A DNA stretch of 6,151 nt, taken from the NCBI GenBank assembly GCA_016764115.1, contig JAESSM010000177.1:1-6151 (forward strand). The letters run 5' to 3'. Each line of letters begins with the position of its first letter. Position 1 is the stretch's first letter. Origin of the DNA: Bacteroidia bacterium (GTDB taxonomy: Bacteria; Bacteroidota; Bacteroidia; JAESSM01; NORP286). Shown one piece after another: positions 1 through 6,151 of the stretch. The notes beneath the pieces were generated by a model. The model searched no databases. It saw only the letters and a program-made list of their open reading frames with translations, and was not told the DNA's origin. A program made the position numbers and the translations under genes.

Positions 1-189
1 TTGAGTTTAAAATTAAAAGAAGAAATGAAGGATAAAATAGGGATGGCTTATTCTTATAATAATATTGGGGTTATCTACAGTAGGCAGGGAGATTTTCATA
101 AGGCTTTGGAATACCACTCTTTGAGTTTAAAATTAAGAGAAGAAATGAAGAATAAAAAAGGGATGGCTGAGTCTTATCATAATATTGGG
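1..189 (+). repeat. 120-bp-period tandem duplication inside the TPR region
   Basis: Bases 1-69 and 121-189 align without gaps with six differences (positions 17, 31, 38, 49, 51 and 58 of the unit). Both encode LSLKL(K/R)EEMK(D/N)K followed by a GMA..SY.NIG stretch. The 120-bp spacing is exactly 40 codons, one TPR_12-type unit, so copy number can change without breaking the frame. The match ends at base 70 of the unit, and the rest (70-120 against 190-240) is much more diverged. More copies may lie left of the window. Confidence 0.85.
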
Positions 190-1011
190 AGTGTATTATG
201 CAGGATGGATAGCCTGAAAGAAGGAATGAAGTATATGGAGTTGGGATTAGAGTTAGTAAGAGAATTAGGATATAAAGCCGGGGTGTCCTCTAATTTATCT
301 GCTATTGGTGGTTGGCAGTTGTCCTTCTCTTCTAAAGCTGCGGAGGATAAAAAAGTGCAGCTAATTGAGGCTGCTTTTGAAAATGGATTGGAGGCTTTGG
401 AATTGGCTAAACAGATTGGATATGTAGATAATTTGAGAAGGGCATCAAGATTGTTAAGTAAAGTTTATAAAAAGCAAGGCAAGTTTGAGGATGCCTTAGC
501 GATGAAAGAACTTGAGATAAAAATGCGTGACAGTATTGTAAACGAAGAAAACACTAAAGCTACAATCAGGCAGCAAATGAAATATGAATATGAAAAAGAA
601 CAAATTCTTGCCGAGCAAGCTCGCAAAGATCAATTAAGAATTATCAATGAACAATTATCAAGGCGAGACAACCTACAATATTCTGCTATCTTTATTGGTA
701 TTCTGATACTCTTTGGAGGAGTATTAATGTTGGGATTTGTTAGAATAAGACCAAAAGATGCGGAGGGTATTGCATTCTTATCATTTATGATATTGTTTGA
801 GTTCTTATTGGTACTTGTTGACCCACATATTGAACAATACACAGGAGGTGCCCCTGCCTACATACTTATTTTCAATGCAGGACTTGCAGGTCTAATGTTC
901 CCATTACACCAATTCTTTGAAGGAAAACTCAAAAAGAGAGTCATTAAAACCCAAAGAAAGAAGTTACGACAAAGGATGGCGCAGTATAAGAAGGATACTG
1001 AAAAGATGTAG
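1..1011 (+). CDS. TPR-repeat, coiled-coil, multi-pass membrane protein (C-terminal part; start lies outside the window)
   Basis: The reading frame is open from the first base. The in-frame TTG at base 1 is not a start, because the same TTG recurs mid-protein at base 121 in the homologous position of the next repeat. Of the 336 residues visible, about 1-170 form four TPR-like helix pairs with a period near 40 residues (units near 1-40, 41-80, 81-120 and 127-170; the third is diverged). Residues 183-222 are a charged coiled coil (ENTKATIRQQMKYEYEKE). Three hydrophobic membrane segments follow, near 227-247, 256-273 and 284-301. The protein ends in a very basic tail (309-336, rich in K and R). 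In Bacteroidota this TPR plus coiled-coil arrangement often precedes a histidine kinase, LuxR-type or LytTR output domain, but none is present here before the TAG stop. I infer a membrane-anchored protein-interaction or signalling role; the partner and signal are unknown. The fold call is secure, the function is not. Confidence 0.85.
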   Translation: MSLKLKEEMKDKIGMAYSYNNIGVIYSRQGDFHKALEYHSLSLKLREEMKNKKGMAESYHNIGSVLCRMDSLKEGMKYMELGLELVRELGYKAGVSSNLSAIGGWQLSFSSKAAEDKKVQLIEAAFENGLEALELAKQIGYVDNLRRASRLLSKVYKKQGKFEDALAMKELEIKMRDSIVNEENTKATIRQQMKYEYEKEQILAEQARKDQLRIINEQLSRRDNLQYSAIFIGILILFGGVLMLGFVRIRPKDAEGIAFLSFMILFEFLLVLVDPHIEQYTGGAPAYILIFNAGLAGLMFPLHQFFEGKLKKRVIKTQRKKLRQRMAQYKKDTEKM

Positions 1012-1023
1012 TTCGTAAATATA

Positions 1024-1038
1024 CGTCATCACGAGAGG
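1024..1038 (+). repeat. Possible fragment of a second CGTCAT-type repeat
   Basis: CGTCATCACGAGAGG resembles the outer arm of the palindromic element that starts 66 bp downstream (CGTCATTGCGA then AGGAGG at 1090-1106). The change of TG to CA keeps the general pattern. No matching second arm is visible nearby, so this could be a decayed copy or chance similarity. Confidence 0.25.
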
Positions 1039-1067
1039 TAAATTTTTCTAAAAAACTTGCAAAGTAA

Positions 1068-1236
1068 AATGACAAAAAGCTTTTGCGACCGTCATTGCGA
1101 AGGAGGAACGACTGAAGCAATCTCCAACCTTGAGTTACCGCAGGAGGTTGCTTCGGGCATATTACTAAGTTTGCTGTAAATTGATAGTACATTTGTTGTT
1201 TTATTGGTTCCTCGCAATGACGCGATTTTTGTCATT
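1068..1236. repeat. Imperfect palindromic dispersed-repeat-type element (GTCATTGCGA / GAAGCAATCTCC family)
   Basis: Four nested inverted pairs are visible. AATGACAAAAA (1068-1078) pairs with 1226-1236, 11/11. CGTCATTGCGA (1090-1100) pairs with 1212-1222, 11/11. AGGAAC (1104-1109) pairs with GTTCCT (1207-1212), sharing one base with the previous arm. GAAGCAATCTCC (1114-1125) pairs with 1143-1154, 11/12, with a T opposite G that would be a G·U pair in RNA. The loop is 1126-1142. The right arm is split: about 50 bases (1155-1205) separate its two halves, where the left arm has only ACT (1111-1113) between them. From general knowledge, GTCATTGCGAGGA...GAAGCAATCTC palindromes are dispersed intergenic repeats in many Bacteroidota and other genomes. 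There is no transposase and no clear target-site duplication. It lies between two convergent genes, where it could fold as a long hairpin in either transcript. Confidence 0.8.
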
Positions 1237-1240
1237 AATA

Positions 1241-1275
1241 AGGGTGACATAAAAATGGATTTTTGAAACAGCCCT
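1241..1275. terminator. Small nested hairpin at the convergent 3' ends of the TPR and GNAT genes
   Basis: AGGGTG (1241-1246) can pair with CAGCCCT (1269-1275), with G1271 bulged. Inside it AAAAA (1251-1255) pairs with TTTTT (1260-1264) around a TGGA loop. It starts five bases before the GNAT stop codon (read on +) and follows the palindromic element. No T-run follows the GC-rich stem on either strand, so a classical intrinsic terminator is not shown. Confidence 0.25.
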
Positions 1276-1279
1276 AAGA

Positions 1280-1840
1280 TCATAATATATATAGCACAGC
1301 ATTACATGTACAGGGAGGAGATCCACATTCGGGACATACATAGCTGTACTTACAACTTTCTTCTTTCCAGTAATCGGGAATAGTTGCTACTCTTTCAAAT
1401 CCATGGTTGTTCAGCAAACTAAGCAATTTGATACCAGCTGATGTTTCCCATACCTTGATTATAATTATATCCGCTTTTAACTCTTTAACCGCAGTAATTC
1501 TCGCAGTGAAAATTGCATTTCCAATTCCTTGACGACAATATTTTTCGATAACGGCAATTGAAGCCATAACTCCTATTTTGCTTGAATTATTTATACTTGA
1601 TATATTCTTGTCCGAAATTTTAGGATATTGGTTTTGAAAACTTTGTTTGCTCATAACTTTACAAATGCCATAGCCTACAACTTTATCATCTATAATTCCG
1701 CAATATGCGATCGTTTGTGGATCAAAAAGAGTTTCGTGTGTGTGGTGGAAATATCCGAATCGATCAATACCAATGTTTCTGATTTGCTCAAGATGATTTT
1801 CCTGAGCAGGAACTGTTTGATAGGTAAGTTGATTTGGCAT
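1280..1840 (-). CDS. GNAT-family N-acetyltransferase with C-terminal Cys cluster
   Basis: This is a 186-residue protein with the GNAT fold signature: strand SIAVIEKY (94-101) runs into the acetyl-CoA pyrophosphate loop CRQGIGNA (102-109), then a helix, strand ADIIIIKVWE (123-132), and the motif-B-like end GIKLLSLLNNHGFERV (136-151). The first position of the usual (Q/R)xxGx(G/A) loop is Cys102, while Gly105 and Gly107 are kept. The N-terminal half has YCGIIDDKVVGYGICKV (46-62), the usual strand pair that recognises substrate. The tail holds Cys169, Cys172, Cys177 and Cys179 in a CPxCGxPPCxC arrangement, a plausible zinc knuckle. The start at ATG 1840 gives a normal N-terminus, with no Shine-Dalgarno in front, as is common in Bacteroidota. 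The gene stands alone, convergent with the TPR gene and divergent from ligA. It would transfer acetyl from acetyl-CoA to an amine; the substrate cannot be read from the sequence. Confidence 0.85.
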   Translation of the reverse strand: MPNQLTYQTVPAQENHLEQIRNIGIDRFGYFHHTHETLFDPQTIAYCGIIDDKVVGYGICKVMSKQSFQNQYPKISDKNISSINNSSKIGVMASIAVIEKYCRQGIGNAIFTARITAVKELKADIIIIKVWETSAGIKLLSLLNNHGFERVATIPDYWKEESCKYSYVCPECGSPPCTCNAVLYIL

Positions 1841-1865
1841 TAACTAAGTGAGTATTTAAAGTGAT

Positions 1866-1894
1866 CCAAAGTATAGAGTGCCTAAAGTTATATA
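1866..1894 (-). promoter_or_regulatory. Weak candidate promoter for the GNAT gene
   Basis: Read on the minus strand, TATACTTTG (1867-1875) resembles the Bacteroidota -7 box TAnnTTTG with one extra spacer base. A T-rich TTTA lies 17 bases upstream, where a TTTG-type -33 element is expected. This would place transcription start near 1860, leaving about a 20-base leader before the ATG. Both boxes are imperfect in very AT-rich DNA. Confidence 0.25.
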
Positions 1895-1912
1895 AAGATG
1901 GATAATAGAGAA

Positions 1913-4006
<2,094 letters not shown>

Positions 4007-4010
4007 TTCT

Positions 4011-4571
4011 ATGAGTTTATTCAATGGCATAAAAAAAAGTATTGGAAGTTCTTTATGTAGATCTATTGCTGAAAGCTCTAAAGTTGTCCGCCTAGCTGTG
4101 AATTTCGAAGATGCAAAAAGAGTGGGAATTATTTATGATGCAACCGATCCCGAACGATTTGAGATAGTGAAAGAATATGCCAAAGATATTCGTGAAAGCG
4201 GAAAAGAAGTAAAAGCATTGGGCTTTGTTAATGACAAACAAACAGGAAGGAATCAAATGCCAACAATTGATTTAGATTTTTTTACACTAAGAGATCTAAA
4301 TTGGTATTTTAAACCCAGCGGCCATACCATTAAAAATTTCATTAATGGGGATCATGACATTTTGATATGCTTAGACATGGAAGGATGTTTACCATTACAA
4401 TTCATTGCAGGTTCATCAAAAGCAAAATATAGAGTGGGTAAGTATGATCTTAAGAACCAATCTTATTATGATTTGATGATAGACTTGCAAAAGAATGAGA
4501 ATTTATCTTACTTTATTGAGCAGGTAAATCACTACATTAACCTGATTAACAAAAAAGAGGATGCAGGATAA
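4011..4571 (+). CDS. DUF6913-like conserved protein of unknown function
   Basis: This is a 186-residue protein with no signal peptide and no membrane segment, so probably cytoplasmic. It resembles the Bacteroidota-restricted DUF6913 family, from memory of its pattern and its place near ligA/dapA. Visible blocks are a basic amphipathic N-terminus (1-30), a strand-turn VGIIYDATD (38-46), a helix about 48-64, strand VKALGFV (67-73), DFFTLRDLNWYFKPSG (89-104), and a hydrophobic strand DILICLDMEG (116-125) followed by SSKAKYRVGKYD (135-146). Alternating strands and helices suggest an α/β fold. The DILICLD...AKYRVG part loosely recalls the start of the C-terminal half of heptosyltransferase-type GT-B proteins, but no catalytic motif is identifiable. 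I chose the ATG at 4011 over the in-frame TTG at 3999, which would overlap ligA and add only MVNS. It lies 4 bp after ligA and overlaps dapA by 11 bp, so it is probably co-transcribed and translationally coupled to dapA. Confidence 0.85.
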   Translation: MSLFNGIKKSIGSSLCRSIAESSKVVRLAVNFEDAKRVGIIYDATDPERFEIVKEYAKDIRESGKEVKALGFVNDKQTGRNQMPTIDLDFFTLRDLNWYFKPSGHTIKNFINGDHDILICLDMEGCLPLQFIAGSSKAKYRVGKYDLKNQSYYDLMIDLQKNENLSYFIEQVNHYINLINKKEDAG

Positions 4572-5439
4572 ATTTGGAGGAACAGGAGTAGCTCTTGTAA
4601 CACCCTTTAGAAAGGATGGTAGTATCGATTTTCGTAGTTATGACATTCTTATAGAGAAGGTTATAAAGGGAAGGGTAAATTATCTTGTGGTGCTTGGAAC
4701 AACCGGTGAGGCTGTAACGCTTTCCAAAGAAGAGCGACTGGCAGTGCTTGAATTTGTAATTGAAGTTAACAATAAGAGACTTCCTATAGTAGTAGGGGCA
4801 GGTGGTTATAATACTCAGGAGGTTATTAATTTCCTTCGTGAATTTCATTTAGATGATATTGACGGAATCTTATCTGTAACTCCGTATTACAACAAACCTA
4901 GCCAGGAGGGTTTATACATGCATTACAAAGCAATTGCTGATGCATCTCCACTTCCAGTAATATTATATAATGTTCCTGGACGGACAAGTGTAAACTTAAC
5001 GGCTGATACAACTTTAAGGTTAGCAAGGGATTTTCGAAATATTGTAGGTATCAAAGAGGCTTCGGGCAATGTTCAGCAATGTATGGATATTATTAGGGAT
5101 AAACCTCGAAACTTCGTTGTGTTGAGTGGCGATGATGCTTTAACACTTCCTTTGATAGCCTGTGGTATGGATGGTGTTATTTCTGTTGTTGCAAATGCTT
5201 TTCCAAGAAATTTTTCTCGAATGGTAAGAAACGCCTTGGATGGTGATTTTGATAAAGCAAAGAAATTGCACTACAAACTTTTGGATGTAATAGAGCTTTT
5301 ATTTGTAGAAGGAAATCCTGCAGGAATTAAAGCTGCCTTGCGTGCTATGGAAATTACTTCCGATAAACTGCGGTTACCACTGGTTAATGTAAGCAGGTCA
5401 ACCTATAATCGCATAGCTGAGGAGATCACTAAATTTTAG
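4561..5439 (+). CDS. dapA: 4-hydroxy-tetrahydrodipicolinate synthase DapA
   Basis: DapA condenses pyruvate with L-aspartate-4-semialdehyde, the first committed step to diaminopimelate and lysine, in the cytoplasm as a (β/α)8-barrel tetramer. Its 292 residues are the normal length. Key residues are present: the Schiff-base Lys165 in GIKEASG (163-169), Tyr136 and Arg141 in LYNVPGRT (135-142), Thr47/Thr48 in GTTGE (46-50), Tyr109/Tyr110 in VTPYYNKP (106-113), and LSGDD (188-192). Compared with the E. coli lysine-feedback site, His53, His56 and Asn80 are replaced by Lys56, Arg59 and Tyr83, while Glu84 and Tyr106 are kept as Glu87 and Tyr109; weak or absent lysine inhibition is inferred. The ATG lies inside the end of the upstream gene (11-bp overlap). 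A purine run touches the ATG directly, which is too close for a normal ribosome binding site, so coupling to upstream translation is likely. Confidence 0.97.
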   Translation: MQDKFGGTGVALVTPFRKDGSIDFRSYDILIEKVIKGRVNYLVVLGTTGEAVTLSKEERLAVLEFVIEVNNKRLPIVVGAGGYNTQEVINFLREFHLDDIDGILSVTPYYNKPSQEGLYMHYKAIADASPLPVILYNVPGRTSVNLTADTTLRLARDFRNIVGIKEASGNVQQCMDIIRDKPRNFVVLSGDDALTLPLIACGMDGVISVVANAFPRNFSRMVRNALDGDFDKAKKLHYKLLDVIELLFVEGNPAGIKAALRAMEITSDKLRLPLVNVSRSTYNRIAEEITKF

Positions 5440-5454
5440 ATCCGATTTTTTTTT
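5424..5454 (+). terminator. Candidate weak intrinsic terminator after dapA
   Basis: GATC (5424-5427) and GATC (5439-5442) flank a short TAAA/TTTA pairing, giving an AT-rich, imperfect hairpin that overlaps the dapA stop codon. A run of nine T bases follows at 5446-5454. The T-run is in the right place for ending the ligA–DUF6913–dapA transcript, but the stem is weak. Only 21 bases separate the dapA and pseudouridine synthase stop codons, so little room exists for any other signal. Confidence 0.35.
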
Positions 5455-5460
5455 AATCTT

Positions 5461-6151
5461 TCAATCCCTGCTTGTATATCTACTCCACTTTTCCAGTATT
5501 TCCTTGTAGGGATCTGGTAATTCAGATTCAAAATATATTTTCTTGTGTGAAATAGGATGAACAAATCCCAAAGAGTAAGCATGTAGTGCTTGTCCGGGAA
5601 GCAGTTTGAAGCAGTTATCTATAAATTGTTTGTACTTGGTAAAAGAAGTTCCCTTTACAATCCTGCTACCACCGTAGGCAACATCGTTAAATAATGGATG
5701 CCCCAAATGTTTCAGGTGAATTCTAATTTGGTGAGTTCTCCCAGTTTCCAGTTGACATTCGATAAGGGTAACATAATGAAATCGCTCAATTACTTTGTAA
5801 TGGGTTATTGCATTTTTTCCTTGTTCACCATCGGTATACACCTGCATTACCCTTCTATCTTTAATACTCCTTCCAATAAACTCATTTACTGTTCCTTCAT
5901 CATTTTCTAAATCTCCCCACACCAATGCTCGATATTTTCTTTCGATGCTGTGATCGAAGAATTGTTTTGCTAAATGAGTCATAGCCAATTCGTTCTTGGC
6001 AACAACCAATAACCCTGAAGTATCTTTATCAATTCTATGCACCAAGCCGGGGCGCGGTACTTCTTGCTGATTCATTGGTAAATTTCCAAAATGATGAACA
6101 AGCGCATTTACCAGTGTACCTGAATAATTGTTGTGGCCGGGATGAACTACC
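5461..6151 (-). CDS. rluD: RluD-type 23S rRNA pseudouridine synthase (N-terminus outside the window)
   Basis: The minus-strand frame stays open to the right edge, so 229 C-terminal residues are seen. The internal ATG at 6073-6075 is not the start, because the 25 codons before it continue the family sequence (VVHPGHNNYSGTLVNAL). The catalytic Asp is in HRIDKDTSG (fragment residue 41; in E. coli RluD this is HRLDKDTTG). Other signature blocks are RKYRALVWG (71-79), ETGRTHQIRIH (135-145) with the conserved Arg138, HPLFNDVAYGG (151-161) and QALHAYSLGFVHP (187-199). The N-terminal S4 RNA-binding domain, expected in RluD, would lie beyond base 6151. The enzyme isomerises uridines in 23S rRNA; in E. 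coli RluD targets the helix 69 uridines 1911, 1915 and 1917. RluC- or RluA-like specificity cannot be fully excluded from this part alone. It converges on dapA with a 21-bp gap and is therefore transcribed separately. Confidence 0.93.
   Translation of the reverse strand, partial: VVHPGHNNYSGTLVNALVHHFGNLPMNQQEVPRPGLVHRIDKDTSGLLVVAKNELAMTHLAKQFFDHSIERKYRALVWGDLENDEGTVNEFIGRSIKDRRVMQVYTDGEQGKNAITHYKVIERFHYVTLIECQLETGRTHQIRIHLKHLGHPLFNDVAYGGSRIVKGTSFTKYKQFIDNCFKLLPGQALHAYSLGFVHPISHKKIYFESELPDPYKEILEKWSRYTSRD

Noticed and set aside
630..842. Minus-strand frame of 70 codons inside the TPR protein gene
   Set aside because: Fully antisense to a well-supported gene with membrane segments; no family resemblance.
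1014..1025. CGTA-AATA-TACG mini-hairpin right after the TPR gene stop
   Set aside because: A 4-bp stem without a T-run is too weak to call a terminator.
1068..1236. CRISPR or attachment-site reading of the intergenic repeat
   Set aside because: There are no evenly spaced direct repeats and no integrase or cas gene; the symmetry is palindromic.
944..1283. Two minus-strand reading frames (944-1192 and 1092-1283) across the intergenic repeat
   Set aside because: They read through the palindromic element and the end of the TPR gene, have no recognisable domain, and their open frames are explained by the repeat sequence.
1628..1843. Plus-strand frame of 71 codons antisense to the GNAT gene
   Set aside because: The opposite strand has a clear GNAT fold; this is its shadow.
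4546..4848. Minus-strand frame of 100 codons across the DUF6913/dapA junction
   Set aside because: Antisense to conserved DapA active-site codons; low-complexity Ile/Tyr/Lys composition without a motif.
5698..5910. Plus-strand frame of 70 codons antisense to the pseudouridine synthase
   Set aside because: Shadow of a strongly conserved RluD-type gene.

Overview
The window looks like chromosomal DNA of an AT-rich member of the Bacteroidota. Four things support this. LigA carries Bacteroidota-like wording ([16 protein letters not shown] and a YY/F variant of the N-terminal NMN-binding motif). The TPR–coiled-coil protein is of a type common in that phylum. A small DUF6913-like gene sits between ligA and dapA. 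Start codons lack Shine-Dalgarno sequences, and the few promoter-like motifs resemble the Bacteroidota TAnnTTTG box. I cannot name a genus.

Layout from left to right. (1) Bases 1-1011 (+) hold the C-terminal part of a TPR sensor-like membrane protein, open at the left edge, with a near-perfect 120-bp periodic duplication in its TPR region. (2) Bases 1012-1279 are non-coding and hold an imperfect palindromic dispersed-repeat-type element at 1068-1236, with the core GTCATTGCGA...GAAGCAATCTCC, followed by a small hairpin. (3) Bases 1280-1840 (-) encode a GNAT acetyltransferase with a C-terminal cysteine cluster. (4) Bases 1841-1999 are a divergent promoter region. (5) Bases 2000-5439 (+) form a tight cluster: ligA (NAD+-dependent DNA ligase), a DUF6913-like gene 4 bp downstream, and dapA, which overlaps the DUF6913 gene by 11 bp. 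(6) Bases 5461-6151 (-) encode an RluD-type 23S rRNA pseudouridine synthase, converging on dapA and cut by the right edge.

The ligA–DUF6913–dapA cluster is probably one transcript combining DNA replication and repair, a protein of unknown function, and lysine/diaminopimelate synthesis (also needed for peptidoglycan). The functions are unrelated housekeeping roles, so the shared transcript more likely reflects phylum-level gene order than a pathway.

I see no CRISPR array, transposase, phage gene, toxin-antitoxin pair, tRNA or rRNA. I found no convincing new biological system. The points most worth a second look are the palindromic intergenic element, the DUF6913-like gene coupled to dapA, the recent TPR duplication, and the cysteine tail of the acetyltransferase.
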